Shown here: positions 1 through 6,290 of the stretch, piece after piece | Layout of the letters: each line of letters starts with the position of its first letter | How positions within the stretch are numbered: position 1 is the first letter of the stretch | DNA from: Gammaproteobacteria bacterium | Lineage (GTDB): Bacteria > Pseudomonadota > Gammaproteobacteria > Tenderiales > Tenderiaceae | DNA: 7,840 bases | Direction of reading: 5' to 3' | NCBI GenBank assembly: GCA_024276775.1 | Contig: JAJRWO010000095.1 | Span: 1 to 7,840 of the forward strand | Made by a program: the position numbers and the translations under genes | Notes under the pieces: model-generated | What the model saw: the letters and a program-made list of their open reading frames with translations, nothing else | What the model was told of the DNA's origin: nothing | Databases searched by the model: none

Positions 1-120
1 CAGCGTGCGGCTAAGGCATGTGCGGTACTGAAACGTCAGGGGTTTACATCAACACATAAACTTAATGGTGGCATGATGGCGTGGGTAGATGCCAATATGC
101 CGATTAATCGCACGAAATAA
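1..120 (+). CDS. Rhodanese-like domain protein, C-terminal fragment
   Basis: The reading frame is open from base 1 and ends at TAA 118-120, giving the last 39 residues of a protein whose start lies outside the window. The visible end carries AAKACAVLKRQGF, then LNGGMMAWVDANMP. This is the typical closing part of a rhodanese fold, where a helix is followed by a strand and the 'GG..AW...P' signature. The active-site cysteine loop would lie upstream and cannot be seen, so sulfurtransferase activity is unproven. The position just ahead of secB fits the YibN-type membrane-anchored rhodanese that precedes grxC-secB in many gammaproteobacteria. Here only 28 bases separate it from secB, so they are probably co-transcribed. 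Confidence 0.75.
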   Translation, partial: QRAAKACAVLKRQGFTSTHKLNGGMMAWVDANMPINRTK

Positions 121-148
121 TTAATAGTGTACGGGGTTTAGGAAAGTT

Positions 149-607
149 ATGGCAGAAGAACAGGCTCAAGGGCAGTTTTCCATTCAGAAGGTTTACGTTA
201 AAGATGTTTCATTTGAAACACCCAACTCGCCTGCGATTTTTTCAGAGAGTAAATGGGAACCTGATGTGAGTGTGCAGCTAAATAGCGGTGCTGCGCAGCT
301 GGAAAATGAGATGCATGAAGTGGTGCTGTCGGTTACGATAACGGCTAAGGTTGACGATAAAATTGCTTACCTGGTTGAGGTGCAGCAGGCCGGCATTTTT
401 CAATTAAAAGGCTTTGAAGAAGGTCAGCTGGGGCATCTATTGGGTGCGTTTTGTCCAAACATTCTCTTTCCATATGTGCGTCAGGAAATTTCTGGCATGG
501 TCGCGCGCGGCGGTTTTCCACAGATGTTGCTACAACCGGTCAATTTTGATGCCTTGTACGCGCAGCGCATGCAGAAAAATCAGGGTCAAGAAGAAGCAAC
601 GCATTAA
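149..607 (+). CDS. secB: Protein-export chaperone SecB
   Basis: This cytoplasmic homotetrameric chaperone keeps precursor proteins unfolded and delivers them to SecA for Sec-dependent export. The 152-residue product is close to the roughly 155 residues usual for gammaproteobacterial SecB. Family hallmarks are visible: the N-terminal strand FSIQKVYVKDVSFE (about 10-23) followed by PNSPAIF, a central EVVLSVTITAK strand, VEVQQAGIF, and the C-terminal stretch LGAFCPNILFPYVR...GGFPQMLLQPVNFDALY. The start is supported by AGGA at 140-143, five bases before ATG 149. The gene follows the rhodanese by 28 bases and precedes gpsA by 23 bases, suggesting one transcript. grxC, often located between rhodanese and secB, is absent. 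Identification is firm. Confidence 0.97.
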   Translation: MAEEQAQGQFSIQKVYVKDVSFETPNSPAIFSESKWEPDVSVQLNSGAAQLENEMHEVVLSVTITAKVDDKIAYLVEVQQAGIFQLKGFEEGQLGHLLGAFCPNILFPYVRQEISGMVARGGFPQMLLQPVNFDALYAQRMQKNQGQEEATH

Positions 608-630
608 TAACGTTTTATTTTTTTACTTAA

Positions 631-1644
631 ATGACAACTGCCTCTCAGGTTAACACTGCTGTTATAGGTGCTGGAGCCTGGGGGACGGCCTTGGCGACAT
701 TGCTGGCTGGAAATGGTCAGCCGGTTTGTTTGTGGGGGCGAAATGCTAGCCAGCTGCAAGAAATGGCTGCCAGTCGTGTTAATCACCAGTACCTTCCTGG
801 TGTGGTTTTATCTGAAGCCTTACGCTTTGAATCTGATCTTGCTGTTGCTGTGTCAGGTGCGCAGGATTTGTTGTTGGTGGTGCCTAGTCATGCTTTTCGG
901 CAAGCACTTGAGTCCGTAAAGCCATACATTTCTGAAATAACGCGCTTGATTTGGGCCAGCAAGGGTTTTGAGCCGGGGACAGGACGCCTACTTCATCAGG
1001 TTGCCGAAGATGTGCTTGGTGTCAACCGTCCAATGGCCGTTATTACAGGGCCGACATTTGCGCTGGAGGTGGCTAAGGGCTTGCCAACAGCGCTTACGGT
1101 TGCGTCTGCTGACCCATCTTTTGCTGTCAATATTGCCGCACGTCTTCATAATAATACCTTTCGCGCCTACACATCGATGGATGTGCCGGGGGTTGAGGTA
1201 GGCGGTGCGGTCAAAAATATTCTGGCTATCGCGGCCGGCATTTCCGATGGCCTGGGCTATGGTGCCAACGCCCGTGCTGCCTTGGTTACCCGTGGTCTGA
1301 CAGAGGTTATGCGCCTGGGCGAGGCGCTTGGCGGCCGCAAGGAAACCTTGATGGGTTTGGCCGGGCTGGGTGACTTGCTGTTGACTTGTACCGATGATCA
1401 GTCGCGTAATCGCCGTTTCGGTCTGGCGCTGGGGCGAGGGCTGTCGATTGACGAGGCGCGAGCATCAATCAATCAAGTGGTTGAAGGGATGGATGCTGCA
1501 GGTGAAGCTCATAGACTGGCGGAATCGCTGTCGATTGAAATGCCAATCATTGAGCAGGTTTATCGGGTCTTGTTTAATCAATGTCCACCACGCGAAGCTG
1601 TACATTATCTTTTGACCCGCCAGCAAAAGGCCGAGTCGGTCTGA
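631..1644 (+). CDS. gpsA: Glycerol-3-phosphate dehydrogenase [NAD(P)+]
   Basis: This cytoplasmic enzyme reduces dihydroxyacetone phosphate to sn-glycerol-3-phosphate, the backbone precursor of phospholipids. The 337-residue protein has the Rossmann nucleotide-binding motif GAGAWG at 13-18 and SKGFE with Lys111. It also has the ITGPTFA segment (138-144) and the C-terminal substrate-binding domain with GGAVKN, whose Lys195 is the expected catalytic lysine. GLGDLLLTC (245-253) and SRNRRFG (258-264) follow. Length and motif order are normal. The ATG at 631 lies 23 bases after secB, but the intervening sequence is T-rich and shows no clear Shine-Dalgarno. Translation may depend on coupling to secB. 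The order secB-gpsA is as in Escherichia coli; cysE does not follow here. A strong terminator lies 58 bases after the stop. Confidence 0.97.
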   Translation: MTTASQVNTAVIGAGAWGTALATLLAGNGQPVCLWGRNASQLQEMAASRVNHQYLPGVVLSEALRFESDLAVAVSGAQDLLLVVPSHAFRQALESVKPYISEITRLIWASKGFEPGTGRLLHQVAEDVLGVNRPMAVITGPTFALEVAKGLPTALTVASADPSFAVNIAARLHNNTFRAYTSMDVPGVEVGGAVKNILAIAAGISDGLGYGANARAALVTRGLTEVMRLGEALGGRKETLMGLAGLGDLLLTCTDDQSRNRRFGLALGRGLSIDEARASINQVVEGMDAAGEAHRLAESLSIEMPIIEQVYRVLFNQCPPREAVHYLLTRQQKAESV

Positions 1645-1702
1645 TTGTTATTTCGTTTTAAAAATATTTGTAAGAAGGTGGCGTGAGCTTGACGTGATCC
1701 TT

Positions 1703-1729
1703 AAGCCCCCGACTTTGTCGGGGGCTTTT
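1703..1729 (+). terminator. Intrinsic terminator after gpsA
   Basis: A perfect 11-bp stem pairs AAGCCCCCGAC (1703-1713) with GTCGGGGGCTT (1717-1727) around a TTT loop. The run of T around 1726-1729 is short. The stem is GC-rich and placed just after gpsA, so it most likely ends the rhodanese-secB-gpsA transcript. Read on the minus strand, the stem is also followed by only a few T, so function there is less likely. Confidence 0.9.
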
Positions 1730-1890
1730 GGCGTATTGTCTGAAAACAAGTGGTCGTGTTTACATAGTGCCTACTGCTGGTGCGTTATGTGAGTATGAGC
1801 TTAGGTGTTAGGGTATTTGTTGAGCAGTGATCGTGCTGGGATTTCGCAAGCGCCTTTCAAGTATTAAAAATAAACTGTTGGAGAGAGATC
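1730..1890. other. Intergenic region upstream of argC
   Basis: About 160 bases lie between the gpsA terminator and argC. No open frame, tRNA or convincing repeat is visible. Because a terminator precedes it, this segment should contain the argC promoter, but I found no well-spaced -35/-10 pair close to consensus. I also saw no clear ArgR-type palindrome. The segment is a possible junction between two gene blocks that are separate in related genomes. Confidence 0.4.
1880..1885 (+). promoter_or_regulatory. Ribosome binding site of argC
   Basis: GGAGAG lies five bases before ATG 1891. It fixes the start of argC and agrees with the N-terminal Rossmann strand MIRVGIVGGTGYTG beginning right at residue 1. 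Confidence 0.8.
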
Positions 1891-2919
1891 ATGATCAGGG
1901 TAGGTATAGTGGGCGGTACAGGTTACACGGGCGTGGAACTGCTGCGTTTGTTAGCGGCGCATCCTGATGTCGAATTGTGCGCCATTACCTCGCGCTCAGA
2001 AGTGGGTGTGCCGGTTGCCGATATGTTTCCTAACCTGCGTAACAAGCTTGATCTTTGTTTTAGCGAGCCAGCACTTGAAAACCTGTCACAGTGTGACGTG
2101 GTGTTTTATGCGACGCCGCATGGGGTGGCAATGGCTGGTGCTGGTGAATTGCTGGAAAAGGGTATTAAAGTGATTGATTTGGGCGCCGATTTTCGTATCA
2201 AAGATATTCCAACCTGGGAGCAGTGGTATGGCATGCAACACACTGCCCCAGAATTGGTGTCTGAGGCGGTTTATGGTTTGCCCGAAGTAAACAGGGGTGC
2301 AATCAGATCGGCGCGTTTGGTTGCCTGCCCGGGCTGTTATCCCACTGCGGTGCAGTTGGGTTTTATGCCATTACTGGAAAATGATCTGGTGGCGATTGAT
2401 TGCTTGATTGCTGATGCCAAGTCGGGGGTTAGTGGTGCTGGACGTAAGGCTAGTGTCGGTACACTATTGTGTGAGAGCAGTGAAAATTTTAAGGCTTATG
2501 CAGTTGCTGGTCATAGACATCTGCCGGAAATTAGCCAAGGTTTGACGCAGATGGCTGGCACGAATGTATGCCTTACCTTTGTGCCGCATCTGGTGCCGAT
2601 GATTCGCGGTATCCATGCCACCCTTTATGCAACATTAAAGAGCGATGCTGATTTACAGTTATTGTATGAACAGCGTTATCAGGATGAAGCTTTTGTTGAT
2701 GTGATGCCGGAAGATTCTCACCCTGAGACACGTAGTGTTAAGGGTGTCAATCAGTGTCGTATTGCCATTCATCGGCCTCAGGGTGGGAGCACGGTGGTGG
2801 TGTTGTCGGTCATCGATAACCTGGTCAAAGGGGCAGCGGGTCAGGCGGTTCAGAATATGAATATCATGTTTGCGCTGGATGAAAATACAGGTTTAGATAG
2901 TATTGCCTTGTTGCCATAA
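1891..2919 (+). CDS. argC: N-acetyl-gamma-glutamyl-phosphate reductase
   Basis: This enzyme catalyses the third step of arginine biosynthesis, the NADPH-dependent reduction of N-acetylglutamyl phosphate to N-acetylglutamate semialdehyde. The 342-residue protein has a normal length for the family. An N-terminal Rossmann motif GIVGGTGYTG (5-14) binds NADPH. The catalytic cysteine is Cys149 in CPGCYPTA, and the conserved histidine motif GHRHLPEI spans 207-214. FVPHLVPMIRG (230-240) is another family signature. SGVSGAGRKA (178-187) matches the substrate loop. The gene seems to be alone in its unit: a terminator lies upstream and no intact gene follows for 425 bases. The order argC then erpA, after an interval, is as in pseudomonads. 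Confidence 0.97.
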   Translation: MIRVGIVGGTGYTGVELLRLLAAHPDVELCAITSRSEVGVPVADMFPNLRNKLDLCFSEPALENLSQCDVVFYATPHGVAMAGAGELLEKGIKVIDLGADFRIKDIPTWEQWYGMQHTAPELVSEAVYGLPEVNRGAIRSARLVACPGCYPTAVQLGFMPLLENDLVAIDCLIADAKSGVSGAGRKASVGTLLCESSENFKAYAVAGHRHLPEISQGLTQMAGTNVCLTFVPHLVPMIRGIHATLYATLKSDADLQLLYEQRYQDEAFVDVMPEDSHPETRSVKGVNQCRIAIHRPQGGSTVVVLSVIDNLVKGAAGQAVQNMNIMFALDENTGLDSIALLP

Positions 2920-2967
2920 TGCAATGGTTATTGAGCCAGGGGTGAATAAATAAAGGCAGGTGAGCGA

Positions 2968-3086
2968 GTGGTCAAAAGCCATCGGCCCTGGCAGCGCTGG
3001 CTGATTTTGATCGTTGGCTGGGTGGGGATGCTTTGTCCAGTTATGGGTTAAAGCAGGCTCAGGCAGGCTACAACCTTGCAGTCTGA
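2968..3086 (+). pseudogene. Remnant of a small membrane protein gene (DUF6776-like N-terminus)
   Basis: A GTG at 2968 is preceded by AGGTGA (2958-2963). It starts a frame reading VVKSHRPWQRWLILIVGW and stopping at 3049-3051, only 27 residues. This is a basic 'HRPW-RW' head followed by the beginning of a hydrophobic segment. In another frame, overlapping and ending at TGA 3084-3086, the sequence continues as SSYGLKQAQAGYNLAV. From memory, DUF6776-type proteins encoded just after argC begin with HRPW, one membrane helix, then a 'YG...AGY' pattern. A frameshift within one former gene would explain the two pieces. The rest of the protein, roughly 200 residues, is missing. Family assignment is inference from memory; the decay itself is visible as two short frames. 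Confidence 0.5.
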
Positions 3087-3145
3087 TTGAAACGGCGATG
3101 GGTGCTGAGGTGAGTGGTAATCTTGCCCATCAGGGGCGCGGGTGA
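3083..3145 (+). pseudogene. Remnant of a bactofilin (polymer-forming cytoskeletal protein) C-terminus
   Basis: The frame LIETAMGAEVSGNLAHQGRG ends at TGA 3143-3145. From memory, the last beta-helix turns of bactofilins encoded before erpA read like 'NLIEMAMGAEVNGNLVH', so the match is close, but only about 17 residues remain. There is no start codon or upstream bactofilin sequence. The preceding DNA belongs to the membrane-protein remnant in a different frame. An internal deletion that removed the end of the first gene and most of the second would produce exactly this. It is unlikely to be translated into anything functional. Confidence 0.5.
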
Positions 3146-3180
3146 GTCAGAGACTGAAGATCATATAATATTTGCAAATA
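3142..3180 (+). promoter_or_regulatory. Possible distal promoter and palindrome upstream of erpA
   Basis: A consensus -10 box TATAAT sits at 3164-3169, with a weak -35 candidate GTGAGT (3142-3147) at a 16-base spacing. Its last base overlaps a perfect 12-bp palindrome TATTTGCAAATA (3169-3180). Such an AT-rich palindrome can occur by chance. This is a weak prediction. Confidence 0.25.
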
Positions 3181-3279
3181 GCGCTCTAACCTGGTGTTTA
3201 TTTAGGCGTTCTGATGGAGAAAAATGCAGCGCTAAAGTGAGTATTTTCCGGTTGAAGAGCATTCAAATAAGTGCTGGAA

Positions 3280-3308
3280 TTTTCCTGATCATGGTGCTAG
3301 GGTATAAT
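3280..3308 (+). promoter_or_regulatory. Likely erpA promoter
   Basis: A perfect -10 box TATAAT is at 3303-3308, 36 bases before the erpA start codon. The best -35 at 17-base spacing is TTTTCC (3280-3285), which is poor. A promoter with a strong -10 and weak -35 often depends on an activator or other regulator. IscR controls A-type carrier genes in several proteobacteria, but I could not recognise a well-formed IscR site here. Confidence 0.5.
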
Positions 3309-3344
3309 GCAGTCAATCGGGTAATATATTAGAGGTTTGGTTTA

Positions 3345-3704
3345 ATGACGATGGCAATAGAAAGTTTGGAAGATGGTTCTCCAGTAGTTTTTTTCGATAG
3401 CGCAGTCAACAAAGTGCGTGAGTTGATTGATGAAGAAGGTAATGATGCACTTAAATTGCGCATATACATTTCGGGCGGAGGTTGTTCTGGTTTTCAGTAT
3501 GGCTTTACCTTCGATGAAAGCGTGAATGAGGGTGATACCGTTGTTGAGAAAGAAGGGGTTAGCCTGTTGATTGACCCCATGAGCTACCAGTATTTGGTTG
3601 GGGCTGAGATTGATTACAAAGATGATCTTGAGGGTGCGCACTTTGTGATTCGTAACCCAAACGCAACAACAACCTGCGGCTGTGGTTCGTCGTTTTCTGT
3701 TTAA
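3345..3704 (+). CDS. erpA: Iron-sulfur cluster insertion protein ErpA
   Basis: This A-type Fe-S carrier delivers clusters to apo-proteins, notably those of isoprenoid biosynthesis (IspG/IspH) in E. coli. The 119-residue protein has the three conserved cluster-ligating cysteines. Cys47 lies in SGGGCSGFQYGF, and Cys111 and Cys113 lie in TTTCGCGSSFSV. It also has the ErpA-like head SPVVFFDSAVNKVRELIDEE. Two in-frame ATGs exist at 3345 and 3351. AGAGG at 3331-3335 is nine bases before the first and fifteen before the second, favouring 3345. It is preceded by its own promoter region and converges on anmK with a 60-base gap. The position between argC and anmK and the C-terminal motif fit ErpA better than IscA or SufA. 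Confidence 0.95.
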   Translation: MTMAIESLEDGSPVVFFDSAVNKVRELIDEEGNDALKLRIYISGGGCSGFQYGFTFDESVNEGDTVVEKEGVSLLIDPMSYQYLVGAEIDYKDDLEGAHFVIRNPNATTTCGCGSSFSV

Positions 3705-3729
3705 GAGTTAGAGTCTAATGGCTACAAAA

Positions 3730-3755
3730 GGGCTGGCATTTCAACTGGGCTGGCA
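3730..3755. repeat. Short direct repeat between erpA and anmK
   Basis: GGGCTGGCA occurs at 3730-3738 and again at 3747-3755, 17 bases apart, followed by a T-rich run on the plus strand. It lies in the 60-base gap between two convergent genes where a terminator would be expected. The copies are direct, not inverted, so they do not form a hairpin with each other. The significance is unclear. Confidence 0.5.
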
Positions 3756-3764
3756 CTTTTTGTT

Positions 3765-4865
3765 TTAGGCGGGATAGATTCCGCCCAGAATTGTATTTTC
3801 ACTTGCGCCGGTAACGGTGGCGATATTGCCGGGTTTGTTTTCCAGAGTCTGCTTTGCCAGCCAAGCAAAGGCGGCGGCCTCTACCCACTCAGGGGCAACC
3901 CCCAATTCGGTTGTTGTTGTTATTTTGGCTCTTCTTTCCAGGCGGCCTTCCAGACCCTGCATTAAGTAAGTATTAAAAGCGCCACCACCACATATATATA
4001 CTTCATCACAGTTGGTCGCATGCGTCTCGATTGCGCGAGCAATAGTTTCAATGCTGAATTGAGTCAGTGTGGCTTGAATGTTTTTCGGCTTGTCACTTAT
4101 TGGGTATTGTTTTAGCCAGTGCAGGTTAAAGTATTCACGGCCAGTACTTTTTGGTGGTGGCAGAGAAAAGTAGTTATCCGTGAGTAGTTGTTGCAGCAGT
4201 TTTTCGTTCAGGCTTCCCGCTGCTGCCCATGAGCCATTTTTGTCGTAGGGCAAGTTTAAGTGTTGTTGGCTCCAATCATCTAGCAGACAGTTGCCGGGGC
4301 CGGTATCAAAGCCAGAGATCGCTTGGCTTTGATCTGCTGTTAGTACGGTGATGTTGGCGATACCACCAATGTTGAGTATGACTCGATTATATTGCGCGGA
4401 ACGAAAAAAGGCATTGTGGAAGGCTGGAACAAGTGGGGCTCCCTGTCCACCAGCGGCGATATCTCGGCGACGAAAATCAGCAACTGTGGTAATGCCAGTG
4501 AATTGGCTGATGCAGTTGGGGTCGCCTATTTGTAAGGTAAATGGCGGGGTATTGTCCGGGGCGTGAAAAATGGTTTGGCCATGACTACCGATGGCGGTTA
4601 TTTGTTTTTTATCAATGTGTTGTTGTTGAGTAAGCTGATTAGCGGCCTCTGCAAAGCTTCTGCCTAATTCGGTATCCAGTGTGCCGAAATCACGCAGATT
4701 AAACGTTTCTGAGCGAATCAGTTGTTGTAGTTTTTGACTTAGTTTGTGGGGAAAGGCATGACTGTGGCTGGCGATTAATTTGCAGCCATTATTGCTGAGG
4801 TCAAACAGAGCGGCATCAATGGCATCCATGCTGGTACCCGACATCAGGCCAATGTAGTAAGTCAT
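3765..4865 (-). CDS. anmK: Anhydro-N-acetylmuramic acid kinase
   Basis: This cytoplasmic enzyme of peptidoglycan recycling uses ATP to open the 1,6-anhydro ring of anhMurNAc released by lytic transglycosylases, forming MurNAc-6-phosphate. The 366-residue product has the expected length. Key motifs are GLMSGTSMDAID (6-17), the ATP phosphate-binding loop, and GSHGQTIFH (93-101). IGDPNCIS (113-120) and ADFRRRDIAAGGQGAPLVP (129-147) follow. NIGGIAN (165-171) and FDTGPGN (186-192), with Asp187 the probable catalytic base, complete the core; ICGGGAFN is at 291-298. ATG 4865 lies two bases after the mepM stop, with no strong Shine-Dalgarno. Translational coupling to mepM is therefore likely, and the pair forms an operon of wall cutting and wall recycling. 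Confidence 0.97.
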   Translation of the reverse strand: MTYYIGLMSGTSMDAIDAALFDLSNNGCKLIASHSHAFPHKLSQKLQQLIRSETFNLRDFGTLDTELGRSFAEAANQLTQQQHIDKKQITAIGSHGQTIFHAPDNTPPFTLQIGDPNCISQFTGITTVADFRRRDIAAGGQGAPLVPAFHNAFFRSAQYNRVILNIGGIANITVLTADQSQAISGFDTGPGNCLLDDWSQQHLNLPYDKNGSWAAAGSLNEKLLQQLLTDNYFSLPPPKSTGREYFNLHWLKQYPISDKPKNIQATLTQFSIETIARAIETHATNCDEVYICGGGAFNTYLMQGLEGRLERRAKITTTTELGVAPEWVEAAAFAWLAKQTLENKPGNIATVTGASENTILGGIYPA

Positions 4866-4867
4866 GG

Positions 4868-6208
4868 TTAGGGGTTGGAAACTAACGCAATATTAGTCTG
4901 ATTGAGAAGCTTCAGGCTGACCATCAGTTGACCGGCTTGTTGTTTAAAGTCGGCTAGAAATTTCTTCGGTAAAGGTTGTGCATCGGGCAGTTTTACAGTT
5001 AAAGGGTTGCGCACTGAACCGTTGACGCGAAATTCGTAGTGCAAATGTGGGCCAGTGGCCAAGCCAGAGCTGCCGACATAACCGATGGTTTGCCCTTGTT
5101 TAACGCGTGAGCCGCTACGAATGTCTTTTGCATAGTTTGACATGTGTGCGTACAGGGTGCTGTAAGTGCTGCCGTGTTGAATAATCACGGTTTTGCCGTA
5201 ACCACCTTTTTTGCCGCGGTGGACGATCTTGCCATCGCCGGTCGCTTTGATTGGTGTGCCGCGTTTGGCGGCATAATCAACGCCTTTATGGGCGCGAATT
5301 TTATTGAGTACAGGGTGTTTGCGTTTCAGGTTAAAGCGTGAGCTAATGCGCGAAAAATCTACGGGTGTGCGTAAAAATGCTTTACGCATGCTACGGCCGT
5401 CAACTGAATAGTAATCAGTATGACCGTTGTTGTCAGTGTAGCGGATAGCCTGAAAAGACTTGCCGCGATTGTTGAATGTGGCAGCGATAATGTTGCCATT
5501 ACGAATTTTTTCACCGTCGAGAAAAACTTCTTCATATATAACCGCGAAATTATCCCCTTGGCGTATGTCGAGAGCAAAGTCGATATCCCAGCCAAAGATG
5601 CCCGCTAGCTCCATGGTGAGTTTGTCAGGCAGGTCAACAGACTGAGCACTTAAAAAGAGTGAATCATTGATGGTAGCAGTCGCTTGGGCGGTGCGATATT
5701 CCAAAGGCCGTTCAATGACCTCTGTTTCGAAGCTGTCTTCGCCGCGTAGCATGTGCAGGCTTTTACCAAGGTCGAATTCATAGCTCAGTTCGGTTAACGT
5801 GTTTTTATCAATGCGTAGCTTGATTTTGTCGCCAGGGAAAAGGCGCTTGAAATATTTTGCAGCAGTCTTGTTTGAGGTGACTTTGTAAAGCTCTTGTGGG
5901 CTCAGGTTATTGCGCTGGAATAGTAGTGAAAGATTGTCCCCTGATTTAATTGTGGCTGTTAGCCACTCTCCTGGAGGTTCTGGGGTGATGCTTAATTGTT
6001 CGGTTTCGGTCGCACCCTGGAGTTGATCTGGGATTTTCAGCTCTGTTGGCGTGCTGATAACGGCTTGAGAGGCCGTAAAATCGGGTGCGCGGGTTGCTTC
6101 GGCATCAACCGGCAACATCCCGATTGCGACCAAAAGAATCACTGTACCGCCAAGTACAAGCAACCAATGTAAGTTTTTGCCGATTATCATGTTTATTGTT
6201 TTCGGCAC
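4868..6208 (-). CDS. mepM: Peptidoglycan DD-metalloendopeptidase, M23 family (MepM-like)
   Basis: This protein probably cleaves peptide cross-links in murein to allow wall growth. Its 446 residues begin with a basic segment and a hydrophobic helix at about 13-34 (LHWLLVLGGTVILLVAIGML), anchoring it in the inner membrane with the rest in the periplasm. A LysM/OapA-like domain follows at about 83-134 (TATIKSGDNLSLLF...LFPGDKIKL). The C-terminal M23 domain (about 300-405) has all expected residues: zinc ligands His307 and Asp311 (HKGVDYA) and His390 (GPHLH), and catalytic histidines His355 (YAHMS) and His388. It is therefore an active-type enzyme, not a degenerate EnvC/NlpD activator. The start is GTG 6208, supported by AAGGA (plus-strand 6216-6220) seven bases upstream. 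ATG 6190 is the alternative. The gene is co-directional with anmK and divergent from tyrS. Confidence 0.93.
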   Translation of the reverse strand: MPKTINMIIGKNLHWLLVLGGTVILLVAIGMLPVDAEATRAPDFTASQAVISTPTELKIPDQLQGATETEQLSITPEPPGEWLTATIKSGDNLSLLFQRNNLSPQELYKVTSNKTAAKYFKRLFPGDKIKLRIDKNTLTELSYEFDLGKSLHMLRGEDSFETEVIERPLEYRTAQATATINDSLFLSAQSVDLPDKLTMELAGIFGWDIDFALDIRQGDNFAVIYEEVFLDGEKIRNGNIIAATFNNRGKSFQAIRYTDNNGHTDYYSVDGRSMRKAFLRTPVDFSRISSRFNLKRKHPVLNKIRAHKGVDYAAKRGTPIKATGDGKIVHRGKKGGYGKTVIIQHGSTYSTLYAHMSNYAKDIRSGSRVKQGQTIGYVGSSGLATGPHLHYEFRVNGSVRNPLTVKLPDAQPLPKKFLADFKQQAGQLMVSLKLLNQTNIALVSNP

Positions 6209-6215
6209 TTATCCG

Positions 6216-6220
6216 TCCTT
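6216..6220 (-). promoter_or_regulatory. Ribosome binding site deciding the GTG start of mepM
   Basis: Read on the minus strand this is AAGGA, seven bases before GTG (6208-6206). The downstream in-frame ATG at 6190-6188 has no comparable site at proper distance, so the GTG start is preferred. Confidence 0.7.
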
Positions 6221-6290
6221 ATTAAAGCTTGTGTAGTAGAAATTTGAAATGGTTCACAAAAAGCGCCTATCACTCAAACGCCAACGCCAC

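Larger units (their letters stand above)
2920..3344. other. 425-base gap between argC and erpA with gene remnants
   Basis: No intact gene is visible here. The left part (about 2958-3086) looks like the beginning of a small membrane protein gene. The middle (about 3083-3145) looks like the end of a bactofilin gene. The right part (about 3146-3344) contains two TATAAT boxes and a short palindrome, and probably serves as the erpA promoter region. In related genomes, from memory, two intact genes occupy this interval. The entries that follow give details. Confidence 0.6.

Noticed and set aside
604..786. 60-residue minus-strand frame over the secB-gpsA junction
   Set aside because: Overlaps two firm genes and has no domain or ribosome site.
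3284..3302. Possible IscR type 2 site (CC..A and TA.GG halves) near the erpA -10
   Set aside because: The two halves are spaced two bases wrongly and the flanking A and T positions do not match.
3114..3332. 72-residue open frame ahead of erpA
   Set aside because: It has no ribosome site or recognisable motif, covers the putative promoter elements, and runs in a different frame from the bactofilin-like tail; chance opening in a non-coding stretch.
3342..3641. 99-residue open frame antisense to erpA
   Set aside because: It lies wholly opposite a firmly identified gene and shows no family signature; a shadow of erpA.
5144..5645. Several 60-78-residue frames over mepM on both strands
   Set aside because: All overlap the mepM coding region, which has intact M23 motifs; no independent start signals.
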